A DNA stretch of 64,000 bases from Onchidella celtica (taxonomy: Eukaryota; Mollusca; Gastropoda; Systellommatophora; Onchidiidae): the NCBI GenBank assembly GCA_963931925.1, contig OZ007579.1:25513769-25577768 (forward strand), written 5' to 3'. A model generated the notes under the pieces. The model ran no database searches. It was not told the origin of the DNA and was given only the letters and a program-made list of their open reading frames with translations. The position numbers were made by a program, and so were the translations under genes. Positions 13,501 through 23,869 of this stretch are shown piece by piece. Numbering within the stretch: position 1 is the first letter of the stretch; the number at the start of each line of letters is the position of its first letter.

Positions 13501-16500
13501 AAGCAAGTGCCCAAAATGGAAAGTACGTGGCAATTTTGTGCTATTTTGAATGAAATTGTATGCTTCTTGAAAAAAAAAACATTTCAAAAACAGTCTCCCA
13601 TTTTGGTCATAACTACCTGTTGTTTCACATTTCAAGAACACATGATGAGCTCAGCAGTTTGAGAGTTGAGCTTTTCAGTTTGAGTTTGGGTTAAATGGCG
13701 CAAAAGCACAATCATGATTACTTTGCGCCTTTATCCTCTGAGCAGAAATTTTCACCCAGTGGAGGAACCAAAATCTCATTTTAGCTGTAATTTTCTTAAA
13801 AGCTGAGAGCGTTCGCCTACAATTTTCTGGCGCCAAAAGTTATTCCATTCCACTAAAATGGAATGTGAATTTTCTGATATCAAATTATGCATCACAGCCA
13901 AAAAACGTCTACTGTGATATGTTTCCATTACACTAAAATGGCATGTGAATCTTCTGATATCAAATTATGTATCACAGCCAAGTAGTGTATGCAATGACAT
14001 TTCTGCCACTCCACGGAAGTTTATTGATATGCTTATATTATGAAGTGCATACACTTTCCGCAGGGATTTACAATGTAAAAATGACAATAGCTCATGGCAT
14101 AAAGACCTTATTAAGTTGCTGCCCCTAGTCACTGTGTAATCTGGCCGCTTTTTCTACTTGACTTTTAGATCATTCACTTTCAGCGTCAAAGTGTTAAAAA
14201 ATATGCTCAAAGTATCTGTTTATATTCAAACAAAAAAAAGCAAACAAACAAACCAAAAAAACGCCTAGTTTTGGCCAATTCATTGTTTTCACTCTTTACT
14301 GAATCTATTATGTATTTCGGTAACTTGCAACCTTTGGCATGACCAACTGACCAAACTATACACTCTTCAGGCCTTAAATTTGGCAGGAAGGTGGCAATTG
14401 AGATAAGGAAGATGATGGCTATAATTAAAAATTGTTTACTTCAAGCATGTATTTTTTTTAAAATGACAAAATTTATTGCTATGTAACATCTGTATTTTTG
14501 CATGTTTGTTTCGTAATATTATAGTATCGTGCATGTCATAAAAAGTAACCCTATCAAGCGTTCAGTTTGGTGCGTAGTGTTCTAGTGCGCATGAGTTCTG
14601 AAGCAAGGCTGTAATTTATTACTTTTATTATGAGAGAGAGAGAGAGAGACAGAGGGGAGGGGGGGGGGGGGGGGGCACATGATTGTTTATTCCGGGCAAT
14701 GCCCAGTAGGTCATCTAGTCAAATATATTACAGAGACATACAAAAGAAATAAATGCTCAAATCTCATCACAGAATTTTGCAGTAACGACTTAAATACGAT
14801 GATTACCGTGAATGAAAATGGTTGTATATTCAAGACTACAAAAAAAGTTAGGAAATAAAAATAATGACAAACGCCGGCAAGCAAAGAACTATCAACAGAC
14901 TCGATGGGAAAGATCGTAATCATGAGAAAAATAATCTTGAAAAAAAGAACAGAAAATCTGTAAGGTGGCAGAAAGGCTTGGAATGAAGTTGAAATGTGGC
15001 AAAAAAACAAAAAAAAGGCAAAGTTGTTGCAAAGCTCCATATTATATAAACAACAAAGAAATGTTACAATAAGTCACAAAAGATTTAGAAATCAGAGGGG
15101 AGAAAACAACATGAGTCAATAAATTGTACTTTTTTTTTTTTAATTATTTATTTCTGGCCTGAGGCTTTGCCACATGCAATCTTCTTTTTACTTGCCATAT
15201 TTCAAACTTAATTACAAGGAAAACAAGAAGGTGGATATGCCAATATGCAATATAATAATTTATTCACATTGTGCTACCGAGCTCAAAATTTTGATGCCAG
15301 GAAATCATGTACAGAAATAGGCGGGCAATACATGCAAGAACGACTCAGATTTTGCCTAAGTTTCAACCGCTTTTATCAGTCGCCGAAGTTTTTTTCTTGC
15401 ACAGACTTCAAGGTGCAAAAACTCAAATTTTTTTTTTTTCAAAATGTATCAGTTTCTTCCCTAAAATTGTACTCTGATACAAAAGACAAATCAGAAAAAG
15501 GAAGGCTGTGGCTTCGGGCAGATTTTCAAAGGTTACTCACTGTTTTCAAATTACATGTAACTCTTTGTGTGCCATGAATTTTTCCACGTTTGCCAATCCA
15601 GGAGGAAAATAGTGGAGAAGATGAATGAAGACTAACTACAGCAACATTTATGAATAGAAAGTCAACTTTTTTCCTTCCCAAAACAAAATAGCTAAGAATT
15701 CTTGTGCACAGATACATTGGTGATTGGCACAAACCTGGTCAGCGGAAGAATGGATTCATCAGCTATTGGCACACAAAGAGTTAAGACATTGTCAACTCAA
15801 CAATTTGTCATTCTCTCTAGATGTTGCATTTCAAAAACTGTCAAAACATTTCAATTTTACCAAATGAACAGACTTTACACGAAAGTTTATAACAAGATAG
15901 GTTAAATGTCAGCAAACTGTAAGATAACAGGTTATGAAGAATTTAAGAAAAAATAAAACATGTTAAAAATTTTTATTTTCAGATATTTTTTCAGGTAAAG
16001 AATTTGATCAAAATGAAATATGAAAAGTCTGAACGAAACTGCTGGTGCGCAAGAAATATATCCATACATCTGAGGTGAGTGCTTCATGTGAAAAGATGCT
16101 TTCTGGTGACAACCTTCTCTCCACAAGTAACTCAGATATTGTTAGTCAGCTGTTGGAACCTCACTGAAACTAGCCTTTGAGGATATTGTTAGGGGACAGT
16201 GGTATTTGACATAGAAAGCTATAGGCCCATTGCAAATGACGTTACAGAGTGTTTTTGTTTTGTTCTTCCGACACCCAAGAGGGCGATGGATCAGCTGATG
16301 ACTGTAACTTCCAGATATGTCTAAGCGGTTAAAATGCCTGCTGGTTGCATTGTAGTTGACTGTTATGACAAGGGTGGAAAGGATGGATCCAAGCTGGTCA
16401 GATTCCCTACCATCCGTGTAAACAAGGGAAAGGAAGTGAAAGAATTGACCGAACGTCTCCCATGTGCATGTACACACGTGCCATTGTTTACTCATAGCAA

Positions 16501-19500
16501 ACTACTTTTAGCTCGCCACCGGTGCTCACAGTGCTAACCAGGTAACGAATCAATACCATAATCGCCATGGTCATGCGTCAGTCCTTACCTCAAAGATGGC
16601 GGATACGCGCAATGGGCCTATAGCTAAACAGTGGACACAACTCAGTATTTTCTCTATTCAGCTTTGTTATTAGACTATAGTCCATTGACAACAGCACCAA
16701 AGACTAGTTTTCATGAGGTTCCAACAGCCCACCAGCGATATTCTTTCCTTGTTTTTTTCCTTCCTCAGATCTGACTCACAAAGAAATATCAAGATCTCTC
16801 CTTCAACCCCCATATATTCTTAAACTACCTGGCTATCATGTCCAGTAAAACAAGCTCATTTTAAGTTTGAAAACCATGCAATTGAACCTTAATCCCATCA
16901 GAATATTTCAGAACTCCACAAAAACTTTCCAACCCATGCAAACAATTGATTAGGTGTAGACAATACAAAGCAGTAACAAACCACGGAAACTCAAACCTAT
17001 ACTTTTTTTTTTTGCTTTTCTTTATCCAATTCTTCTCTAAAACAAGCGCCCACCTTCTATTTCGAACCTAATAAAAATCCCTTTATCATTTTGTGTAGAG
17101 ACACATCATTTCTACGAAATCTTGGGGGGTGGGGGATAAAAGCTCATAGGAAACACGAGATCTATGGAATCATCTTCCTTTGCGCAAAAACAATACAAAA
17201 AGCAGAAAAGCATTGTTAGCAAACCAACAGCGTTGAAAATTGAATCAGAAATCAGACTTAAATGCCTGTGATACCTGACGACTTTTTTTTGCATTTTCAA
17301 GCAAAACGTTGGTGAGGACACTGTGTATGTAAGTGTGATCCTGCAACCAACAAAAGAGATAACACAGAACACATGGAAATCATCAGCAACTAATCCATAG
17401 ATAGGGCACTGTTACCACAGACTCACCTTGCATCTCACAAATAAAACCTGGTAGCAATTTTGAAAGATATGCTGAATGCCTGTTTCACACAGCTATCAAA
17501 AGATGTAAAGTGTTTGTTACATTCAGCAAAAGAATTATGAAAAAGACAATGAAAGAAAACATGGAAAAAAAAATCTCAGAAGAAAAAGCCGCAAGTGTGG
17601 CTATGAAAAGGACATAACAGAATCTGCATTTAGGCGCTATATCGTTGGACACAGAAAGAATAGAAATAAACACTGAAATTTTAATCTAGTACTCACAATC
17701 TTTTTTCCACGCCCAATGCCTGAGCTAAACTGTCTTCCTTTCACACCTCTTGACTCAAAGTCATTAAAGTCTTTGTCGCTCCTTGATAGATTCCGTGACC
17801 GTTTTTCATTCAGCACTTCACGCAGATCCTTTGCAGTGTGATCTGCATCTCTACTCTGTGCGTTTTTCTCATCATTTAAAGGACTTCCAAACTCTGAAAT
17901 AGTACGGGCACCATTCTTCGATACGCCAATCTTCAAATTCAACATAGGAGAATTTCCATTTGTTTTGCTTTCTTCACTGTGTGTCACAATGTCCGATTCA
18001 TCCCATTCAGAATAACCTAAAGTCTCACTCTCATCCCACATACTACTGTTGTCAGTTATATTTGATGAAGCTGGTGCATAAACAGTGGAGAACCCACTCT
18101 TTCCTCCAAAATTTCGAATGTCTCCACTACCAGACTGCTCATCAAATCCACCTGCTGCAGATACATAACGCACATAAGGTCGCCCCCGTCCAGGTCTCCC
18201 TCTTTGAGTAAGTATGCGAGGTTTTCCAGATATCCCTTTTGAAAATCCACCCTGAAAAACATAGTAGAATAGCCAAAACACATTTAGTTTATGTATTTTC
18301 AGTAAACCTTGACAATCACAGATGACCATTTCTTTACCTAAAGAACCTACCTCTGTTCAGATTCCTGAACCTTGGGTATGTTTCACCAAAATGAAAAAAA
18401 AAGGGGAACTGGAATTGGATTATGAAATTTACAGGAGAGTTTCAGGAGAAGAGAACCCCCTTCACGTTATTGTCTCAGCCCTTGACTTCCTTGCAGAAAT
18501 CAGAGGGTGGGATACGCCCAGGTCGTGAGTCTGGATGTTCCCCTGTGGTCTTGCAGGTTGTGGTTGGAGCTCCGTAGCTTACTCACCCATCTAATTGTGA
18601 TGATGCGCTCATCACCATACCTCACATTCCTGAGACAAACTACTGACCTAAGGGCAAGATCTGTCCTGTCATTAACTGATTTCAACTGCTAGCAGTTCTG
18701 CAGAATTTTTCTAAGACCCTGATATTGTAGTCCCCAACATTTACAAATTTATAACAATGAACATCCCATGGCATCGATATTACTACTGTATTTAGGACCA
18801 GACACTTCTGGCAAAGGAATATAAAATTATTTCACTATTCACAAACAATGCCAAATTTTCCTACAAATCATGAAAATTCAATATGACCATGAACAAAGAG
18901 ACCAAGGAGTCTAGTCTCCTTTGAGGTGCTGGCAAATTATGAAACAATGGGTTGCCAGTCACCACCTATCCTCGCAACTCTCTTCAGCGTGAATAAAACA
19001 GAGTAACACTACAGTAATGAAAAGACCTGCAGGAAGTATAAGCCACAAAACTGTAACATCACTGATAATGGAGAAGATCTTTGTTTCTCGAGGGTCTCAG
19101 CATATGGTTGTTGGCCCTACATTACCATTAAGCCACAAAACTGTAACATGATAATGGTGAAGATCTTTGTTTCTCAAGGTGACCAAGGGGACTCAGCCTA
19201 AGGCTTTTGGCCCTATATAAAAAAATAATATATTACAGATACAGTTCATTGCACCCCAAATCTTATAGAATATAAAACATATTTTCACTCACTCTCCCTC
19301 CTCTAGTTCCAATTCCTCCTCGCCCTCTGTTCAATCCTCCTCTGCCAAGTCCCCCTCTTCCTCTGCCCCTTCCACTTCCTCTACTTGGCTTCTTTTTCTT
19401 TGTGGTCTGATTACTGACAAGTTTTTGGATATGGGCTGTTGATTCATCAGATACAGCATGATATGTGATCTCCCCATTGACTGATCTGCAAAGAAAAGTT

Positions 19501-21298
19501 AATACTAAAATATAGGTTAAGGCTATTTCAATCTAGGCCACTAAGCTAAAATACTCGGAATAGGATTTTTTTTTACCAATTTGTTGCAGATTTCCCATGA
19601 AGATGTTTTGGAGTTGTCGCCAATAAAAAAACTTACGGCCGATTAGTTAAATTCAATCCTATCCTGTTCCAAAAAATTTACCTGTGTAAACAAAATCAAA
19701 CTTGGCCACATGGAGTACACAGTCCCTCCAAAAAAATGTTAGCATTTCAAATGAATTGAAGTCACAGCAAACTTCTATGCTTGTATGCAATAACAATTTG
19801 AAAACTGCAAGGTACTTGTAATATTTCACTTCCTTGCTTTTGCAGTAGTTTTTCTGTGATTTGATAACCCAGAGTCAACTTTAGAAGTCACAGTAAAGAA
19901 ATGACACGCCAGGGTGATGAGATTAATATTTTAAGATGATGAAAACAAAAGCTGGGAAAGAAAAACATGTCATATTATAATAATATAATATAGTTTAATC
20001 ATACTGACATAACATGAAATGAGAAGTGTGTCAAAAGGAATAGTATAGAGATAGTAACTCTACAACAATGAGTTACAGGAACTCCTAAGACACTGACCTG
20101 GTTTCTCTAGCTACATCTGGCAAGGATTGCATGAGGGATGCCACGTCTTTAAATCCTAGGTCTCTGAATGGCAGTCGCTTGCAAGATAACATTTCATAAT
20201 CATCTGCAGACAAGACATTGAATTTTTTTTCACTTTTGGAAAATCCTGAATTCTTCATTGTGCAAACATAATATTAAACACAGTACGACTTGCCAAAAAT
20301 TAGATCGAGTTCTGGTAGTACTAATAGTATGCACACAAAAACTATGTCAAATTCAGTTGTTTCTATTCAGGCTCTAATAATGTCGTCTCTCATAATTTGT
20401 ATTTTGTATACGTCTCGCCCAGAACGTACAGAGGACAGCGCTGTAATCTGTCGTAACTCGGTTTTTACAAATTTTTCATTGTAAGTACTATGTAAGCAAC
20501 AAACAAATAAAAACTTAATACCTTTCTCTATCACACTTAATAGTCAGGATATTTTAAAAACATTTGACCATTGCATTTCAGAATTTATGCCCCAACTTAT
20601 AACACAACCTGCCAACTGTCACGGTCTTTAAATGTCCCCATTTTTAAAAAAAGTCAAGTTACGATAGTTTCCAATGCAGCCCTCAATTCAGGAAGTCCAA
20701 ACTAACCAATAATTCAGGTCTGAAGACATAAAATTGAGGTTCACAGCAACATATGAAAAAATTCTGTTTACTGAAGTGTTTCAAATACTGTGAATGAACC
20801 AATGTTCAAGTACTCACTTTCCACATGACAATAACCGGTATCAAAACTAAAAGACGTCAAGAGCAAAAATTTTAAGATATAGGTCCTGATCTTTCTCAAA
20901 GAAAAACTGTTAAAACAGGAGTTGAAAAGGTCAGACTGTACGTCCCCTACTTTATAAAACCTCTGCATCATAAATTAAACAATTTGTGGCAAGTAAAAAT
21001 GAAAGAGGGCAACCTTAATGGTCATCGGGTACAAAATGAGATGACAAATTTATCTCCCACAAAGTTACAATATGATTTAATGACAAATTCAAAAATGGTT
21101 TTTTCTCATAAATTTTAAAATCTAGTATTCACTTTTAAATTAGAAAACCAGCAGGTATCTGTCTAATAAAGCACCGTGGTACTGTTACTCACTTTGAACG
21201 TCCTTTAAAGCCACTCCATGTTTGGAACTCAGGAGAATTGATCTCATTTCCACTTTCACCTGCTCAAAGGCCTCCTCTTTTTCTTTTTCCGACAACAT
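1575..21298 (-). CDS. TDRD7: TDRD7-like LOTUS-domain protein, 5' part (11 coding exons, runs off left edge)
   Basis: Coding exons, 5' to 3' on the minus strand: 21298-21193, 20203-20098, 19485-19293, 18251-17697, 13408-13315, 12289-12242, 7011-6820, 5446-5390, 3921-3569, 2907-2777, 1793-1575. All have GT/AG borders and phases that join, giving 684 residues before the edge. The start ATG has an in-frame TGA upstream. Residues about 9-95 form a LOTUS (OST-HTH) domain (LPFRDLGFKDVASLMQSLP). Residues 100-150 are RG-rich and about 375-450 look like a dsRBD. Residues about 558-612 form a second LOTUS (NGIWLKQLPNMYKETYGEQ) very like the middle LOTUS of vertebrate TDRD7, followed as there by a short GRYIVYP strand. 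TDRD7 acts in germ granules in piRNA and mRNA control. The third LOTUS and Tudor domains would lie beyond the window. TDRD5 is the main alternative, since its N-terminal LOTUS is similar. Confidence 0.85.
3001..3021. repeat. Poly-G run (21 bases)
   Basis: Uninterrupted G run in the TDRD7 intron before the second LOTUS exon. Confidence 0.95.
6521..6722. mobile_element. About 200-bp inverted-repeat element, family A, copy 1
   Basis: ATCATCGGTCGGCTGTTGG at the left end matches, inverted, the right end GCCGACGGACGAT and its inner sequence over about 44 bases. It sits in a TDRD7 intron beside exon 7. No target duplication is obvious. Confidence 0.85.
7275..7402. mobile_element. Small hairpin element
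   Basis: ATTATGCATCACACTAA and TACACTAGGCA on the left are mirrored by TGCCTAGTGTATTAGTG and TGATGCATAAT on the right. The loop is about 30 bases. It lies just downstream of LINE copy 1, outside its target duplication. Confidence 0.65.
7621..11576 (-). mobile_element. Full-length LINE (copy 1), APE-type non-LTR retrotransposon
   Basis: This is a 3.96-kb insertion in an intron of the TDRD7-like gene, in the same orientation as the gene. The 10-base sequence GTGGAAGGTA lies at both borders (7611-7620 and 11577-11586) and is the likely target-site duplication. The element has a GC-rich 5' untranslated region of about 700 bp (10.89-11.57 kb), one long open frame, and a short 3' end with a TA-rich tail. 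Its first bases resemble the start of LINE copy 2, so both look full length and belong to one family. The clade is not assigned; the single ORF with no RNase H suggests an RTE- or CR1-like lineage. Confidence 0.88.
7672..10803 (-). CDS. LINE ORF: AP endonuclease / reverse transcriptase with C-terminal zinc knuckle
   Basis: The frame encodes 1043 residues from the first ATG. An AP-type endonuclease comes first (ETRLPD near the start, GDFNAR near residue 140, CDTDHALV). A reverse transcriptase follows (YRGISLLSITGK, FVDLTKAFD, GVKQGCVLAP, and the catalytic FADD near residue 734). A C-terminal segment with RLRWLGHLHRM comes next, then a CCHC-like finger (CNHCH...SHERSC) at the very end. The frame is uninterrupted, so this copy could be recently active. 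The conserved endonuclease start LGTWNVRT lies upstream of the first ATG; the frame stays open to 10887, where a TAG stands, with no other ATG. True initiation is therefore probably non-AUG in that 28-codon stretch. Confidence 0.93.
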   Translation of the reverse strand: MRPGLQQQDLTDIDSIRKSQIIDRELQLLNIDIAALQETRLPDSGSVKEENYTFFWQGLSSEQPRIHGVGFAIKNSLINSIATPIGVSERIMTLRLNTRSGFTNIICVYAPTLTSSDETKDIFYEALQRTLHNIPLTEGLLILGDFNARVGADHSAWPKCIGHFGIGNINENGQRLLELCSVNSLCVTNTYFDLKRCQRTSWRHPRSGHWHQLDLILSRRKGLGCIKITRSLHSADCDTDHALVVSKIKISAKKIYRSKAPSIPKINVTAIRDESNRKSFEKLFAESMDNVSQCDSVDETWNTLSSKIHDCAIKSFGQHKVSNNDWVAQNSEILLPLIEQKKSAFNEYNKNCNQSTKTCLKNAKAKLQLEVRRCANKYWTDLCNSIQEANEKGDMKTAFSQMKVALGPIITKSAPLKSVNGEPITDKNEQLNRWVEHYSLLYSTEKNIPPDFEEHLQKLPIMAELDAEPSLVELSNAIDHLSAGKATGSDNIPAEVLKDLKGPLLPHLYNLLLQCWKEGVIPHDLRDAKIVTLYKNKGDKGDCNNYRGISLLSITGKAFARVILCRLQQLAEKVLPETQCGFRSKRSTIDMIFALRQIQEKCKEQNRPLITCFVDLTKAFDTVSRSGLYAVLKSIGCPPTLLKLIASFHTDMRACVNFEGCTSNSFAVNSGVKQGCVLAPTLFGIYFAALLKNAFGQCSGGVLINTRVDGSIFNVARLKAKSRTEHIMLQELLFADDAAIVAHDETTLQALINSLAKACDKFMLKISVSKTVVLTQGLRNPNPIMLNGSPLEQVGKFCYLGSTISGSTDITTEINARIGKAATAFGKLSKRVWNNSKLTIKTKVLVYQTCVLSTLLYGSETWTTYSKHERSLNSFHLRCLRKILKIKWQDRISNIEVLSRANIPSTQALLGKKRLRWLGHLHRMENDRIPRQILYGELATGNRPRGRPHLRFKDTCKVTMKAFNIDPNEWENLANDRSRWRQKLRSGTLAIDFKAKETYLTKRQRRNENTRQSEPKRLTCNHCHRTLGSNIGRISHERSCQSK
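11849..12051. mobile_element. Family A inverted-repeat element, copy 2
   Basis: It has the same ends and length as 6521-6722 (ATCATCGGTTGG... and ...CCGACCAACGAT). It lies just outside LINE copy 1. Confidence 0.85.
12528..12918. repeat. 198-bp tandem duplication in a TDRD7 intron
   Basis: GAACCATGTTAGCCTACTG at 12528 and GAACCATGTCAGCCTACTG at 12726 start two similar, gently diverged copies. Confidence 0.9.
13843..13981. repeat. 80-bp tandem duplication in a TDRD7 intron
   Basis: TTCCATTCCACTAAAATGG recurs 80 bases later as TTCCATTACACTAAAATGG. The GATATCAAATTATG block is shared. Confidence 0.85.
14631..14675. repeat. (GA)n followed by poly-G
   Basis: About nine GA units are followed by a G run of 19 bases. 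Confidence 0.95.
16224..16618 (+). mobile_element. THAP-fragment-bearing element nested in family A copy 3
   Basis: It starts GGCCCATTGC and ends GCAATGGGCC, a perfect 10-base inverted repeat. TATA lies on both sides (16220-16223, 16619-16622), whereas uninterrupted family A copies have it once. This is the signature of a DNA transposon with a short TA-type duplication. It carries the start of a THAP domain (next entry). A non-autonomous relative of a THAP-coding transposon (ISL2EU/Harbinger, Kolobok or P type) fits best. Confidence 0.75.
16334..16537 (+). pseudogene. Truncated THAP zinc-finger exon
   Basis: The frame begins MPAGCIVVDCYDK, then LVRFPTI and KELTERL. These are the N-terminal Met-Pro, the first two Cys of the C2CH finger and the FP motif of a THAP DNA-binding domain. 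The second half (Cys-x2-His and the AVPTIF box) is missing and the frame closes after 67 residues. It lies within the nested transposon at 16224-16618, so it is probably a transposase remnant or a captured exon rather than a host gene. Confidence 0.65.
19039..19214. repeat. 90-bp tandem duplication in a TDRD7 intron
   Basis: TAAGCCACAAAACTGTAACA begins both copies (19039 and 19129). Both end near TTGGCCCTA. Confidence 0.85.
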
Positions 21299-21492
21299 GA
21301 TGTCTGGTCAAACTCAATATAAATGCTGCAAAAACATAAAAGAGACTACGAATGTACAAACCGAAAGTCACTTCAGAACAGTCATTCCTTTTCTCACAGA
21401 TCATGAGAATCTGTAATTGTGAGCACATCAAATGCCTTTAAATTCCAGACCACAAATGTGAAATTTTAATTTCATGAAGTAAGGGCAAACAC

Positions 21493-21706
21493 GGGAGGAC
21501 TTCCAAATGCGTTCCATAACTCGACAAGTGCATAGGCAGTGTCAGATTGATATGCAACGACGTGAGGGTCTGGTCAGTTTGTATCATCGAGGCCATAGGC
21601 CGATGTTCGTCTGGGCAGTAGTCAGACTGACATATCAGGGAAAGCCGCCGGGGTAGCTATGTATTGTTTTCACTCGGGCTATGGAACGCATTCGGAAGTC
21701 CTTCCA
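21493..21706. mobile_element. 214-bp inverted-repeat element, family D, with 8-bp target duplication
   Basis: GGGAGGACTTCCAAATGCG and the following bases match the inverted right end with 2 mismatches in 26. GCAAACAC flanks both sides (21485-21492, 21707-21714), an 8-bp duplication as made by hAT- or P-type transposases. The interior holds the hairpin CATCGAGGCC-ATA-GGCCGATG. Confidence 0.8.
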
Positions 21707-23540
21707 GCAAACACACTTCAATCTTCTTCTTCTTCTTTTATAGTTGGTACGTCTAGAAGACGATTCCCCAATTGCACTCGACACTCGAAAGAACTTTTTC
21801 AATGTTTATTTTTGTTTCCTCTTCTTGGCTGAAAGTGAATTACAGGCTTACTTACTAAGAATGGTCATACTCATACAGGTTTAAGGACAATGGAGAACTG
21901 GAGTGAAACTGCTCAAAACTTTGACCAAAAATGCATCTGACTTCTTGGATTTAAAGAGTCCATGTAATCATAAGTTGCACAGGTTGTACCATGATCTGTT
22001 GTTTTACTGTTGTTTGTTTGTTTTTTTGCACCAAATACAACACAAACAAGAAGGAACATCAAAAAGAACAATCTGTCCAAGCCAAGGCCAAGGGGCTGAA
22101 AAGGGGGAATGACCATCAATCTATAGTAAACAGACTCTGCATTCAGTATGTCAATTCGATGCATATAAATAACGAAAACAACCAGTGCAGAGCGATGAAG
22201 TTCATATTCTCATTCTAAATGATCTACCTCGCTGACTGGAAGCAATTTTGTTCGAAAAATTTTCATCAACATACACTCCGGAATTAATCCCACATGCCGC
22301 GGGAAACTGAAAGTGTGCCATTGCTTTGATACAGAAAAAGTGGGGGTGGAATGCTAAACAAATCGGCGGTTACACAGATAAGACAACTGCTGTCAGTGAA
22401 AGTTTTGTTACTGAATGGCACAATATGCATTGGTATCTAAATGTAGTAGTGTACAAATTGAAACTGAAAATAAAATAAACTTACTCCCTCATACAATGAC
22501 AATTTTCCACTCTTTAGCGTTGAAACTACTTTTAATTGGGATCTGTTCTCAGGCACGAAAGAGCTATTATATTTCCTCGTGTAAGGCACTTTTCGCTTAA
22601 CAGTTTCATGTTTGTTTTTTTCTCCACTCGGTTGTGAGAGTATCATCCGTGCCATCAGATAATGAAACTGGGCAGTCTGGGGCCACTGATACGACATCAT
22701 CCCATAGGCAGAAATGCAAATTTTACGCATTTACTGCTTAACAATCTTATTTACCTTTTTTTTTTTTTCTGTTCCAATGCTGCCGTTCTCAGAAATGATG
22801 GCTGATTTGCACTCTGTGTGTGTAGGGGAGGGAGGGGGAGGAGGATATAAATAAGAGAAAGGCGGAGTGAAGTCGAGACTGCAAATATTTGTCAGATCTA
22901 AATTGGAATCCAATCCTCTCCTGGCCCATTACAGTGGTTCTCAACTTTTTCCGCATTCAAAAAAGTTGGTTTTCACTGTGTTGGACGAGGGCTGGCGCCA
23001 ACGACAGCAAAGTAGCTGTTCTGAGATTCTTGAATTCATTTTCATAAATTGTTTTACCTTTTTTTTTTTATCTGACTAATGATATAGGAGTCAGAAAACT
23101 AATCATTTCTTCCATTTTTTTTTTTTAAATTCTTATGGAAGCAACTATCTAGTTTTCTTATTGATTGATTGTAACACTGGGCTTTGCGTCATCTCTCTCT
23201 CTCTTTCTCCATATTTCAACTTTGCTCCAACCTCTGCTGCGCCACACAGTTTTTTTTTTGTTGTTGTTGTTTTATCATTATGATTATTTGGGCTAAAGTA
23301 TAAGTTTGGGTTTATCTGTCTTCAAAATACTTTTATATTCAAATATCCTCTGTTACCGGCTGCAAACCTGGATCGAGAAGGAAATGCTCAAAATGGTATG
23401 ACCATACGTAATATACAGCCCGCGGGCAGGACAGGGTTATCTGGGTAATTTTGGCCTGCTCGACAAGTGTTCTGAAAATTACTTTACATACCAGCCAATG
23501 AGCTACACAAATAAATAATGTATATAAATAAATGGCCGCG

Positions 23541-23869
23541 TTCTTTCTCACCGCTTTGGAGAGGTGCAAAACAACCGCCGTTCTTTCTCACCGCTTTGGA
23601 GAGGTGCAAAACAACCGCCGTTCTTTCTCACCGCTTTGGAGAGGTGCAAAACAACCGCCGTTCTTTCTCACCGCTTTGGAGAGGTGCAAAACAACCGCCG
23701 TTCTTTCTCACCGCTTTGGAGAGGTGCAAAACAACCGCCGTTCTTTCTCACCGCTTTGGAGAGGTGCAAAACAACTGCCGTTCTTTCTCACCGCTTTGGA
23801 GAGGTGCAAAACAACCGCCGTTCTTTCTCACCGCTTTGGCGAGGTGCAAAACAACCACCGTTCTTTCTC
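23541..23869. repeat. 40-bp minisatellite, 8 units
   Basis: The unit begins TTCTTTCTCACCGCTTTGGA. Units start every 40 bases from 23541 to 23821, followed by a 9-base partial unit. Only the last two or three units carry single changes. Confidence 0.98.

Larger units (their letters stand above)
16138..16739. mobile_element. Family A inverted-repeat element, copy 3, interrupted by a second element
   Basis: The outer 86 and 120 bases match family A, including both terminal repeats. The middle is a 395-bp insertion (16224-16618). Confidence 0.85.

Noticed and set aside
16279-16310. CTGATGA motif considered as a hammerhead ribozyme core
   Set aside because: The required GAAA and closing stem are missing.
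23541-23869. Array of regular repeats that could be read as a CRISPR array
   Set aside because: The units are directly adjacent with no unique spacers, and the rest of the window is plainly animal DNA. It is a minisatellite.
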